A DNA stretch of 64,000 nt. Origin: an uncultured Hungatella sp. GTDB taxonomy: Bacteria > Bacillota > Clostridia > Lachnospirales > Lachnospiraceae. Positions 1 through 8,619 of this stretch are shown one piece after another. The notes under the pieces are model-generated. The model was not told where the DNA came from. It searched no databases and was given only the letters and a program-made list of their open reading frames with translations. The position numbers were made by a program, and so were the translations under genes. Every line of letters begins with the position of its first letter. The first letter of the stretch is position 1. The stretch covers positions 6,495 through 70,494 of the forward strand of contig CAJUPQ010000008.1 of NCBI GenBank assembly GCA_910588505.1, given 5' to 3'.

Positions 1-1601
1 ACCGTTGGCACCGCGCCCTCGCCGCCATCTTCGGCAGTGATCTCCGCCTCCGTATGACCACCGTTGGCTGCCACATAGTCCTCTGCCGCAGTACCGGCGA
101 TCCGCCCGAATACCACGATATCCGTTACCGCGTTGCCTCCCAGACGGTTAGCTCCGTGTACGCCGCCTGTAACCTCGCCGGCCGCGAACAACCCTGGAAT
201 TGCCGTCCCGTCTTCTTTTAGAACTTCTGTTTTTGTATTGATCTTCACACCGCCCATGGTGTGATGGATCGCAGGCGCGCACAGCGCCGCGTAGTATTTC
301 GGCTTGTCAAGAGCAAGCTCCATGCTCTCCCTGCCAAAATCCTCATCCTTGCCTGCTGCCTTATACCCTGCATATGTCTTTAATGTCTCAGCCAAAGCCG
401 CGCCGTCAATTCCAATGGCTTCGCCCAAAGCTTCCGGAGTATCCGCCTCTGTAACAATGCCTGCCTTGATGTAGGACTCAATGGCTGCCAGACTCTCCCT
501 TACCGCCTGGTCAAACACAAGGTAGCACTCTCCGTCTGTCTGCTCCAAAATCGCCGCTGACACCACGTCTCTAGTCTCCAGCTCATTGCAGAACCGCTTG
601 CCCTCTTTATTTACCAAGATCGCACCGTTGCCCCGGACGCCCTCTGTATACATGGTCTGAGTATCCGGATTCACAGTCGGATGAGTCTGAATCTGCTCCA
701 TATCAACAAAAGCCGCGCCCAGCTCTTTTGCCATGGCAATTCCATCTCCTGTGGCGCCTGCATGGTTGGTGGTGCAAAATCCGGCCAGATCCGGCTTGTA
801 CTCGACTACCATGTCAGAGTTAGCTCCAAAACCGCCGGTTGCCAAAACTACAGCCGTACAGTCAATGGTAAATTCCTGTCCGTCCTTGTCCGTTCCGGTA
901 ACGCCGCACACCTTTCCGCTGTCATCCACCAGTATCTTCTCTGCTGTGGTCTCCAGAAGTACCGGAATTCCCAGCTCCTCTGTCTTGGCATTGAGAGCCT
1001 TTACAAGCATGGGACCAACTGCTGATGTGTCGGTGGGCCTGTGGATACGCTTAACGCTTGCGCCGCCGAACATTCCCACCACGCTTAAATCGCCGCCGAT
1101 CTCATTTACCCAGTCTACCGCGCCCGCGGAATTCTCCGCCATAACGGTGACCAGTTCTTTATCATTTAATTCCTTTCCGCCTTTCATGGTGTCTTCCACA
1201 AAAAGTTCCACGGAATCCTCGACCCCGTCTGCCTCCTGATATGAAGTGCCTGCCGCGTTCAGACCACCGGTGGAACGGGTGGTATTCCCTCCGGTAACCG
1301 GCATTTTCTCTAAAATCACCACATCCGTGGCGCCGTCCTGTACTGCCTGGATCGCTGCTGTCATACCGGCCCCGCCGGCTCCGATCACTACGATATCCGC
1401 CTGCTGATTATCCGCCGGCTCCTCAGCCTGTGTCTCCTCTTCCGTAGTCTCCTGGGCTGTGGTCTCCTCCTGGCTGGCAGCTTCTGTGGTAGTCTCCGCC
1501 GCCGTAGTTGCGTCAGCGGCCTGTCCGCCGCAGGCTGCCAGAGACAGCGCCATAGCTGCCGTCAACGCTGCGGATACCAGTTTCCTTCCTGATTTTCTCA
1601 T
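1..1601 (-). CDS. Flavin-dependent fumarate reductase/flavocytochrome c-like lipoprotein (3' end missing)
   Basis: The gene runs off the left edge, so only the first ~533 residues are present. It opens with a lipoprotein signal (MRKSGRKLVSAALTAAMALS followed by the lipobox LAAC), then a Thr/Glu/Ala-rich linker, then a Rossmann FAD motif (VVIGAGGAGMTAA) near residue 65. Further on are a QTHPTVNP substrate-loop motif, a TMGGVKINT motif and the FAD-closing segment GLFAAGEVTGGVHGANRLGG. These are hallmarks of the FAD domain of flavocytochrome c fumarate reductases and related enoate reductases such as urocanate reductase. It should sit outside the membrane and reduce an unsaturated acid. No FMN-binding domain precedes the FAD domain, so the electron donor is unclear. 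The start follows GAGGAGG. The exact substrate cannot be told. Confidence 0.85.
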   Translation of the reverse strand, partial: MRKSGRKLVSAALTAAMALSLAACGGQAADATTAAETTTEAASQEETTAQETTEEETQAEEPADNQQADIVVIGAGGAGMTAAIQAVQDGATDVVILEKMPVTGGNTTRSTGGLNAAGTSYQEADGVEDSVELFVEDTMKGGKELNDKELVTVMAENSAGAVDWVNEIGGDLSVVGMFGGASVKRIHRPTDTSAVGPMLVKALNAKTEELGIPVLLETTAEKILVDDSGKVCGVTGTDKDGQEFTIDCTAVVLATGGFGANSDMVVEYKPDLAGFCTTNHAGATGDGIAMAKELGAAFVDMEQIQTHPTVNPDTQTMYTEGVRGNGAILVNKEGKRFCNELETRDVVSAAILEQTDGECYLVFDQAVRESLAAIESYIKAGIVTEADTPEALGEAIGIDGAALAETLKTYAGYKAAGKDEDFGRESMELALDKPKYYAALCAPAIHHTMGGVKINTKTEVLKEDGTAIPGLFAAGEVTGGVHGANRLGGNAVTDIVVFGRIAGTAAEDYVAANGGHTEAEITAEDGGEGAVPT

Positions 1602-1727
1602 AAATCATCCTCCTCACATAAAATGGTTTTTGTTTTCTCAAAACCATATGTAGTCTACCACTCTGTTAAATTGATGTCAAATTAAATATTTTTTTAAGAA
1701 AAAAACCAACTGTATCCGTAACTTTTA

Positions 1728-1736
1728 TGGTATACT
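1728..1736 (+). promoter_or_regulatory. Extended -10 promoter for mutS2
   Basis: TGGTATACT is a TGn-extended -10 box (TATACT) about 50 bases ahead of the mutS2 start. No good -35 box lies 17 bases upstream, as is usual for extended -10 promoters. The 183-base gap also holds the divergent promoter of the flavoprotein gene, which I could not place. Confidence 0.5.
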
Positions 1737-1784
1737 GTAAAGAGGATCTTTTTTGGGCAGTATTTTTAACGAGGAATAAACATC

Positions 1785-4166
1785 ATGAATACAAAATCTT
1801 TAAAAACTTTAGAATATGACAAGATCATCGCTCAGCTGGAGGAATATGCGTCTTCCCCCCTGGGCAAACAATTGTGCAGGGACCTGCTGCCGTCTGTTGA
1901 CATCACACAGATCCGCGGCTCTCAGGCCGAGACCACGGACGCCTTAACCCGGGTGCGCCAGAAAGGTAGCCTTTCCTTTTCCGGTTTAAAGGATGTCCGC
2001 GACTCCCTAAAGCGTCTGGAGATCGGCAGTTCCCTGACGATCACAGAACTTTTATCCGTCAGCGCCATGCTGACCATCGCCGCCAGAGCCAAGGCCTACG
2101 GACGTCATGAGGAGTCAGAGCTTCCGGATGACTCCCTGGAAGAGATGTTTCGCATGCTGGAACCTCTGACGCCCCTGAACACGGAGATCAAACGGTGCAT
2201 CCTGTCAGAGGAGGAGATCAGCGACGACGCCAGCCCGGGACTGCACCATGTGCGCCGCTCTATGAAGGTTATCAATGACCGGGTTCACACCCAGCTTAAC
2301 TCCCTTCTCAACGCCAACCGCTCCTACCTTCAGGACGCGGTCATCACCATGCGGGACGGCCGCTACTGTCTGCCAGTAAAGGCGGAACACAAAGGTCAGG
2401 TGTCAGGCATGGTCCACGACCAGTCTGCCACAGGTTCCACCTTGTTCATCGAGCCCATGGCTATCATCCAGCTGAACAATCAGCTGCGGGAGTTGGAAGT
2501 CCAGGAGAAGAAGGAGATCGAAGCAGTACTAGCGGATCTAAGCAATCAAACAGTGCCACATGTGGAGGAGATCCGCACAAATCAGGAGCTCCTGGCAAAG
2601 CTGGATTTTATCTTTGCCAAGTCCGCTCTGTCCAGACATTACCGGGGCAGCGAACCGCTCTTCAACACAAACGGCTATCTGAACATTAAAGATGGCCGCC
2701 ATCCCCTTCTGGATCCGGCCAAAGTGGTGCCGATCAACATCCATCTGGGAAAGGATTTTGACTTACTTGTAGTAACCGGGCCAAACACCGGCGGCAAGAC
2801 CGTCTCCCTTAAGACTGTGGGACTGTTTACCCTCATGGGGCAGGCGGGCCTGCATATCCCGGCTTTTGACGGATCGGAGCTGGCGGTATTTGAAGATGTG
2901 TTTGCGGATATCGGCGATGAGCAGAGTATTGAACAGAGCCTGAGCACATTTTCCGCCCATATGACCAACATCGTTTCCATTTTAAACCAGGCGGACAGCC
3001 GCTCCCTCTGTCTCTTTGACGAGCTTGGGGCAGGCACCGACCCTACGGAAGGTGCCGCCCTGGCCATTGCCGTGTTAAGCTTTCTTCACAACATGAAGTG
3101 CCGTACCATGGCCACCACCCACTACAGCGAGCTGAAGGTATACGCCCTTACCACCCCAGGGGTGGAAAATGCCTGCTGCGAGTTCAGTGTGGAAAACTTA
3201 CAGCCCACCTACCGTCTTCTCATCGGCATCCCCGGCAAGAGCAACGCCTTTGCCATCTCAAAGAAGCTGGGGCTTCCTGACTTTATCATCGAGGACGCGA
3301 AAAATCATCTGGAGTCCAACGATGAAACCTTTGAAGATCTTCTGGCCCATCTGGAGGAGAGCAGACTCATCATTGAGAAGGAGCAGGAGGAGATCCGCCT
3401 CTACAAGGAGGAGGCGGCAAAGCTGCACCTGCGTCTTGCCCAGAAGGAGGAGCGCTTAAACCAGCAGAAGGATAAACTACTGCGCAAAGCCAATGAAGAG
3501 GCCCAGAGAATCCTAAGCGAGGCCAAGGAGACTGCTGACCAGGCCATCAAGAATATCAACCGGCTGGGAACCTCCCATGGGTCCGCCAAGGAGCTTGAGG
3601 CGGAGCGCGCGAAGCTGCGGGAAAAGATGAACCAGGCTGACCAGAAACTGACGCCCAAAACCAAAGGACCTAAGAAGACCATTTCCGCCAAATCCCTGCG
3701 CATCGGGGACAGTGTGCGGGTGTTATCCTTAAACTTAAACGGCACAGTCAGCACACTGCCAAACGCCAAAGGGGAATTATACGTGCAGATGGGCATCCTG
3801 CGGTCCCAGGTCAATATTAAAGATCTGGAACTGCTCCCTGACGCCCCGGACATGGCTTCTGACTCCTCCAAAGCAAAGCAAAAAACCGGAAGCGGCAAGA
3901 TCAAGATGTCCAAGTCCTTTGCCGTCTCGCCGGAGATCAATCTCATCGGCATGACCACAGACGAGGCTGTTCCCATGCTTGATAAGTATCTAGACGACGC
4001 GTACCTGGCCCATCTCCCTCAGGTCCGGGTGGTCCACGGCCGGGGAACCGGCGCTCTGCGCTCTGCAGTCCACAAGAAGCTGAAAAAGCTGAAATATGTA
4101 AAAGAGTTCCGCCTTGGAGAATTTGGCGAGGGAGATTCAGGCGTTACCATTGTGATTTTTAAGTAG
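1785..4166 (+). CDS. mutS2: Endonuclease MutS2
   Basis: At 793 residues this is full length for MutS2. The MutS-type core and ATPase have Walker A (GPNTGGKTVS, near residue 333), Walker B (LCLFDELGAGTDPTEGAAL) and the switch motif ATTHYSELK. A long charged coiled coil follows, then a basic KOW-like segment near residue 635. The C-terminal Smr nuclease domain contains INLIGMTTDEA and VVHGRGTGALR. There is no mismatch-recognition domain, so the expected role is suppression of recombination, branched-DNA processing or rescue of collided ribosomes, not mismatch repair. The start follows GAGGAA. A response regulator begins 11 bases after the stop, so the three genes probably form an operon. Confidence 0.97.
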   Translation: MNTKSLKTLEYDKIIAQLEEYASSPLGKQLCRDLLPSVDITQIRGSQAETTDALTRVRQKGSLSFSGLKDVRDSLKRLEIGSSLTITELLSVSAMLTIAARAKAYGRHEESELPDDSLEEMFRMLEPLTPLNTEIKRCILSEEEISDDASPGLHHVRRSMKVINDRVHTQLNSLLNANRSYLQDAVITMRDGRYCLPVKAEHKGQVSGMVHDQSATGSTLFIEPMAIIQLNNQLRELEVQEKKEIEAVLADLSNQTVPHVEEIRTNQELLAKLDFIFAKSALSRHYRGSEPLFNTNGYLNIKDGRHPLLDPAKVVPINIHLGKDFDLLVVTGPNTGGKTVSLKTVGLFTLMGQAGLHIPAFDGSELAVFEDVFADIGDEQSIEQSLSTFSAHMTNIVSILNQADSRSLCLFDELGAGTDPTEGAALAIAVLSFLHNMKCRTMATTHYSELKVYALTTPGVENACCEFSVENLQPTYRLLIGIPGKSNAFAISKKLGLPDFIIEDAKNHLESNDETFEDLLAHLEESRLIIEKEQEEIRLYKEEAAKLHLRLAQKEERLNQQKDKLLRKANEEAQRILSEAKETADQAIKNINRLGTSHGSAKELEAERAKLREKMNQADQKLTPKTKGPKKTISAKSLRIGDSVRVLSLNLNGTVSTLPNAKGELYVQMGILRSQVNIKDLELLPDAPDMASDSSKAKQKTGSGKIKMSKSFAVSPEINLIGMTTDEAVPMLDKYLDDAYLAHLPQVRVVHGRGTGALRSAVHKKLKKLKYVKEFRLGEFGEGDSGVTIVIFK

Positions 4167-4177
4167 GAGGTAATTGA

Positions 4178-4894
4178 ATGGCAGAAAAACAACGGGTGCT
4201 TATCGTTGACGATGATGCCAATATTGCGGAGTTGATCTCGCTCTATTTGACAAAAGAATGTTATGAAACGTTGATCGTGTATGACGGTGAGGAGGCCCTT
4301 CGGGTATTTAAGGAGTTTCACCCCAACATCATCCTTCTGGATCTGATGCTTCCCGGCATTGACGGATACCAGGTGTGCCGGGAACTACGGACCACCTCCC
4401 AGGTTCCCATTATCATGCTCTCCGCAAAAGGTGAGATTTTTGACAAGGTGCTGGGACTGGAATTAGGGGCTGACGACTACATGATCAAGCCCTTTGACTC
4501 CAAAGAGCTGGTGGCCCGGGTCAAGGCGGTGCTGCGCCGCTACCACGCGTCCCCCGCACCTGCCTCCGCGCCCCCCGCGCCCAAACAACAGGGTGATTAT
4601 GTGGAGTATCCCAATCTCATCGTTAACCTGACCAACTATTCTGTTACCTACAACAACCGTTCTGTGGAGATGCCGCCCAAAGAATTGGAACTTTTGTACT
4701 TCCTTGCCTCCTCCCCTAACCAGGTTTTTACCAGGGAGCAGCTTCTAGACCATATCTGGGGCTATGAATACATCGGCGACACCAGAACCGTGGACGTGCA
4801 TATCAAGCGCCTGCGTGAAAAGATCAAGGACAATGACAACTGGGCTCTGTCCACGGTGTGGGGCATTGGATACAAATTTGAGGTAAAGCGCTGA
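4178..4894 (+). CDS. OmpR/PhoB-family response regulator
   Basis: The N-terminal receiver domain has the acidic pair (VDDDAN), phospho-acceptor Asp in LLDLMLPGIDGYQ near residue 53, Thr/Ser switch in PIIMLSAKGE and Lys in DDYMIKPFD. A short Pro/Ala-rich linker follows. The C-terminal winged-helix DNA-binding domain contains TREQLLDHIWGYEYIGDTRT and VDVHIKRLREKI, typical of this family. The start has an AGGAGG site. It lies between mutS2 and a histidine kinase that starts 6 bases after its stop, its obvious partner. The signal and regulon cannot be inferred. Confidence 0.96.
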   Translation: MAEKQRVLIVDDDANIAELISLYLTKECYETLIVYDGEEALRVFKEFHPNIILLDLMLPGIDGYQVCRELRTTSQVPIIMLSAKGEIFDKVLGLELGADDYMIKPFDSKELVARVKAVLRRYHASPAPASAPPAPKQQGDYVEYPNLIVNLTNYSVTYNNRSVEMPPKELELLYFLASSPNQVFTREQLLDHIWGYEYIGDTRTVDVHIKRLREKIKDNDNWALSTVWGIGYKFEVKR

Positions 4895-4900
4895 CAAGCC

Positions 4901-6307
4901 ATGAAACATTCTCTCTATTATAAATTTATTTTAGGTTATCTTATCTTCGGCCTTTTGGGATTCTGCGCCGTGGCTACGGTGGCCTCAGAGCTGACCTATG
5001 AACAGCTGATCAAAGAGGAGGCGGAGACTCTCTATGACGAAGCCAGTCTTCTGGCCTCCAGCTACAGTCAGGTATATAAAGGCCGGAATCTAAATATTGC
5101 CTCCGCCTATCCCCAGATGGAGGCTGTAGCCACTTACCTTCGGGCTGAGATCTGGGTGGTAAACCGCAACGGCGCCATTGTGGTGGACAGCAATCACTCC
5201 AAGCGGATCGGGGAACATATCGAAGGGTTTGACCCTACGTTTAACGGCAACCGCCCTTACTCTATCGGCACATACAACGGCTGCTTTGCCCAGGAGGTTA
5301 TGACAGTCTCCGCCCCCATTACAGGCAATTATACCACCTACGGCTATGTGCTGATCCACCTGCCCATACAGCAGATTCTGGGAACAAAGGACCGGTTTCT
5401 CAATATCCTGTATATTGTGTCCGGCATTATTTTCGGTCTGTCCCTTATTATTCTGCTGGTGTTTACCACAACCGTGTACATACCGCTGAAAAAGATCACG
5501 GAGGCTGCCAACCAGTACGCGGAGGGAAACCTAAAGTACAAGACTACCATACATACCCAGGATGAGATGGGGTATCTGGCCGCCACCTTAAACTATATGT
5601 CCGATGAGCTGGACAAGATGGAGGAATATCAGCGTACCTTTATCGCCAACATCTCCCACGACTTCCGCTCCCCCCTCACATCCATCAAGGGATATCTGGA
5701 GGCTATCCTGGACGGCACGATCCCCCAGGAGATGTATGAAAAGTATCTGACCAGAGTGATCTCCGAGACGGACCGTCTCAATAAGCTGACCCAGGGGCTT
5801 CTGACTCTGAATTCCCTGGACAGCAAGGGATATCTGTCCAGGACGAATTTTGACATTAACCGGGTAATCAAGGACACGGCAGCCTCTTTTGAGGGGACCT
5901 GCGACACGAAAAATATTGTGCTGGATCTGACCTTTTCCGAAACTATTACCATGGTCTACGCTGACCTCGGCAAGATCCAGCAGGTCCTGTACAATCTTAT
6001 TGACAATGCCATCAAGTTCAGCCATCAGGACTCTGTTATCTACATCCAGACCTCCTTAAAGTATGAGAAAGTCTTTGTGTCTGTCAAAGATACAGGGGTT
6101 GGGATTCCGAAGGAGAGTCTGAAAAAAATATGGGAACGGTTTTATAAGACTGACCAGTCCCGTGGAAAAGATAAAAAGGGAACCGGTCTGGGGCTGGCCA
6201 TTGTAAAAGAGATCATCCAGAATCACGGGGAAACTATTGATGTAATCAGCACAGAGGAGGTTGGGACGGAGTTTATCTTCACACTGCCCCGGGCAGGCGT
6301 GGCTTAA
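4901..6307 (+). CDS. Membrane sensor histidine kinase
   Basis: 468 residues. One membrane segment lies at about 8-28, then an extracytoplasmic sensor region of about 140 residues, a second membrane segment (about 168-190), a HAMP linker (IPLKKITEAANQYAEGN), a HisKA domain with the phospho-His in ANISHDFRSPLTSIKGYLEA, and a HATPase domain with N box (NLIDNAIKFS), G1 (VKDTGVGIP) and G2 (KGTGLGLAIVKEI). It should phosphorylate the response regulator encoded just upstream. The layout matches PhoR/ResE-type kinases. The ligand is unknown. A symmetrical terminator follows. Confidence 0.96.
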   Translation: MKHSLYYKFILGYLIFGLLGFCAVATVASELTYEQLIKEEAETLYDEASLLASSYSQVYKGRNLNIASAYPQMEAVATYLRAEIWVVNRNGAIVVDSNHSKRIGEHIEGFDPTFNGNRPYSIGTYNGCFAQEVMTVSAPITGNYTTYGYVLIHLPIQQILGTKDRFLNILYIVSGIIFGLSLIILLVFTTTVYIPLKKITEAANQYAEGNLKYKTTIHTQDEMGYLAATLNYMSDELDKMEEYQRTFIANISHDFRSPLTSIKGYLEAILDGTIPQEMYEKYLTRVISETDRLNKLTQGLLTLNSLDSKGYLSRTNFDINRVIKDTAASFEGTCDTKNIVLDLTFSETITMVYADLGKIQQVLYNLIDNAIKFSHQDSVIYIQTSLKYEKVFVSVKDTGVGIPKESLKKIWERFYKTDQSRGKDKKGTGLGLAIVKEIIQNHGETIDVISTEEVGTEFIFTLPRAGVA

Positions 6308-6311
6308 AAGC

Positions 6312-6340
6312 GGGAGGCGGATCATTTTGTTCCGCCTCCC
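6312..6340. terminator. Bidirectional terminator between kinase and Prs genes
   Basis: A perfect 10-bp stem (GGGAGGCGGA / TCCGCCTCCC) with a 9-base loop fills the 40-base gap between two convergent genes. Its T tract is weak on either side. The position supports termination from both directions. Confidence 0.75.
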
Positions 6341-6347
6341 ATTTCAT

Positions 6348-7520
6348 CTATCTTTCCCGATACCTCTTCAAAAGCCGGTTAATCCTCCCCGTAGGGTTCA
6401 GCAGATCGCTGAGAGAAGCATCATGGTTCAGATTGTCAATGATCAGCGCAATATATTTGCTCATATCTACGCTGGTATAGTAATCTCTGGACAGAAGCTC
6501 CGAGCTCTGATACACCAGATTGGTGGTCAGGATCCTGTCAATGATCCCGTCTTCATGGAACTTATCAAACCCTTCAAGCCCATTGGTAAACAATCCAAAA
6601 GTGGCGAAAATGAATACCTTCCTTGCCTTTCTCCTCTTAAGCTCAGCCGCCACGTCCTGCATACTCTCCCCTGAGGAGATCATATCATCCACAATGATAA
6701 CGTCCTTCCCCTCCACGCTGGTACCCAGAAATTCATGGGCCACAATGGGGTTCCTGCCGTCCACGATCCTGGTGTAATCCCGGCGCTTGTAGAACATGCC
6801 CATGTCCAGCCCCAGCACATTGGCAAAATACACGGCCCGGCTCATGCCGCCCTCGTCCGGGCTGATGACCATCATATGGTCGCTGTCAATCTGCAGCTCC
6901 GTCTCCACCTTCAGAAGATGCTTGATAAACTGGTAGATGGGCTGAACCGTCTCAAACCCTTTTCTGGGAATCGCGTTCTGCACCCTTGGGTCATGGGCGT
7001 CAAAGGTGATGATATTCTCCACGCCCATACTGGCCAGCTCCTGCAAAGCCAATGCACAGTCCAGAGACTCTCTGCTGGAACGCTTGTGCTGCCTTCCCTC
7101 ATATAAAAACGGCATGATCACATTGATCCTGCGGGCCTTTCCCGCTGCTGCCGCAATAATCCTCTTTAAATCCTGAAAATGGTCGTCCGGCGACATGTGG
7201 TTCGTCATGCCGCACAGGGAATAGGTCAGACTGTAATTACACACGTCAACCATGATATACAGATCGTCGCCGCGGACCGATTCCTCCAGAGTGCCTTTGG
7301 CTTCGCCGGAACCGAATCTTGGGGTCCTTGCCTCAACAATGTAAGAATCTCTCTGATACCCTGCAAATGCAATGGTGGATTTGTGCTCGCTCTCTCGGTC
7401 TCGTCTCCAGGTTACAAGATAATCATTTACTTTCTTCCCCAACTCAGTACAGCTTTTCAGCGGAACCAGCCCAAGGGGGCCAACCGGAATGGTCTCAATG
7501 GTCTTCTCTTCGTATATCAT
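6348..7520 (-). CDS. prs: Ribose-phosphate pyrophosphokinase (PRPP synthetase)
   Basis: Makes PRPP from ribose 5-phosphate and ATP for nucleotide, His and Trp synthesis. At 390 residues it is longer than usual Prs (about 315), with extra sequence at the N-terminus and in several loops. The catalytic features remain: KRRDYTRI (flexible-loop KRR), the PRPP-binding signature VIIVDDMISSGESM, and an active-site region YEGRQHKRSSRES standing in for the usual RQDRK. It belongs to the long, divergent Prs group I associate with Lachnospiraceae. The start follows GGAGG. It may be the sole Prs or a second copy; the window cannot say. Confidence 0.88.
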   Translation of the reverse strand: MIYEEKTIETIPVGPLGLVPLKSCTELGKKVNDYLVTWRRDRESEHKSTIAFAGYQRDSYIVEARTPRFGSGEAKGTLEESVRGDDLYIMVDVCNYSLTYSLCGMTNHMSPDDHFQDLKRIIAAAAGKARRINVIMPFLYEGRQHKRSSRESLDCALALQELASMGVENIITFDAHDPRVQNAIPRKGFETVQPIYQFIKHLLKVETELQIDSDHMMVISPDEGGMSRAVYFANVLGLDMGMFYKRRDYTRIVDGRNPIVAHEFLGTSVEGKDVIIVDDMISSGESMQDVAAELKRRKARKVFIFATFGLFTNGLEGFDKFHEDGIIDRILTTNLVYQSSELLSRDYYTSVDMSKYIALIIDNLNHDASLSDLLNPTGRINRLLKRYRER

Positions 7521-7592
7521 TGTTTTCCTCCATCTATGTGGTTTGATCTGACACGTCTTTTATATCATTATGTGTCGAAATAGTCAATACAC

Positions 7593-8573
7593 TCAACGCT
7601 TTTTTGTCCTGATATCTCCTCCGTATAAGGGGATGATGGAATACTGGCTGATGATCCTTGAGGAAATCCTGTCCGAATATGTGTCCCGAAGCATGTCCAT
7701 GGACAGGTTGGTGGAGATAATAGTTCCCTTCTTCCGGATCAGCCGCTCATTGATACAGTAAAACAGCTGGGACGACACAAAGCTGTTGTTAAGTTCCGTC
7801 CCCAGATCGTCGATAATCAGCAGGTCGCAGTCCAAAATATACTGATACATGTCCTGCATATCCGCTTCCGCGTCATGGTGAAATTTGTTCTTGGAAAAAA
7901 TATCAAATAAATCGTTGGACGACAGGTATATTACCGATTGATACCTGTCAATCAGCTCCTTAGCAATGCAGTTTGTCAAAAACGTCTTCCCCACGCCGGT
8001 GCTGCCTGTAAAGATCAGATTGCCCCCCTTAGAGGCAAATCCCTCCACATATTCCCTGCACCACGCGTACACCTGTTTCATGTAGTCCGCAACCGTCATG
8101 CCTATCTGGGGAATCACTTCCCTGTTGTCATAGTATTGAAACGTAAAGGCAGAAAAATTCTCCCTTCTCAAAATCTCCTGAATATTGGACTGGGCGTAGA
8201 GAAGGGTGATCTCCTCTTTCTTAAAACACCGGCACTTCTTTCCATCCACATACCCGGTATCCTGACACTCCGGGCAGTGATAGCGCATCTCCATGTAATC
8301 CGGGTCATAGCCATAGGCCGCAAGAAGCACTGCCTTCTGCTCCCTTAAGTCCTCCAGCTGGTCTTTCAGCCGCTGTCTGGCTCTCTCATCCCCGTCCAAA
8401 AGTCTTCTGGCACAGGCCACTGCCTGGCTGCTCATGGCGTCCTCCAGCTGGCGTATCTGAGGAATCCGCCTGTAAACCTCCTTGACCCGCTCATCCTGCT
8501 CATACTTATCCTGAAACTGCCTCTGGTTATAAATCCGCATTATGGCATTATACTGGGAATTACTTAATGACAT
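7593..8573 (-). CDS. DnaI/DnaC-like helicase loader ATPase
   Basis: 326 residues. The N-terminal half is helical and ends in a four-Cys zinc-binding motif (CPECQDTGYVDGKKCRC, about residues 92-108). The AAA+ half has Walker A (GSTGVGKT), Walker B (LLIIDDLGTE) and a sensor-like STNLS. This matches DnaI of low-GC Gram-positives, which loads the replicative helicase at origins and restart sites. It starts 47 bases after the stop of a DnaD-family gene, so the two form a primosome operon. IstB of transposons is related but lacks the Cys motif, and no transposase is nearby. Confidence 0.9.
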   Translation of the reverse strand: MSLSNSQYNAIMRIYNQRQFQDKYEQDERVKEVYRRIPQIRQLEDAMSSQAVACARRLLDGDERARQRLKDQLEDLREQKAVLLAAYGYDPDYMEMRYHCPECQDTGYVDGKKCRCFKKEEITLLYAQSNIQEILRRENFSAFTFQYYDNREVIPQIGMTVADYMKQVYAWCREYVEGFASKGGNLIFTGSTGVGKTFLTNCIAKELIDRYQSVIYLSSNDLFDIFSKNKFHHDAEADMQDMYQYILDCDLLIIDDLGTELNNSFVSSQLFYCINERLIRKKGTIISTNLSMDMLRDTYSDRISSRIISQYSIIPLYGGDIRTKKR

Positions 8574-8619
8574 AAACCCTCCTCGCCGGAATCCGGCTCT
8601 GTTCTTTCCTTCATATTTC

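Noticed and set aside
681..1239. Plus-strand frames inside the flavoprotein gene
   Set aside because: The minus strand encodes a clear FAD enzyme throughout; the plus frames have no family pattern.
7593..8573. IstB-type transposition helper
   Set aside because: The N-terminal four-Cys motif and the DnaD-like neighbour fit a helicase loader, and no transposase is present.
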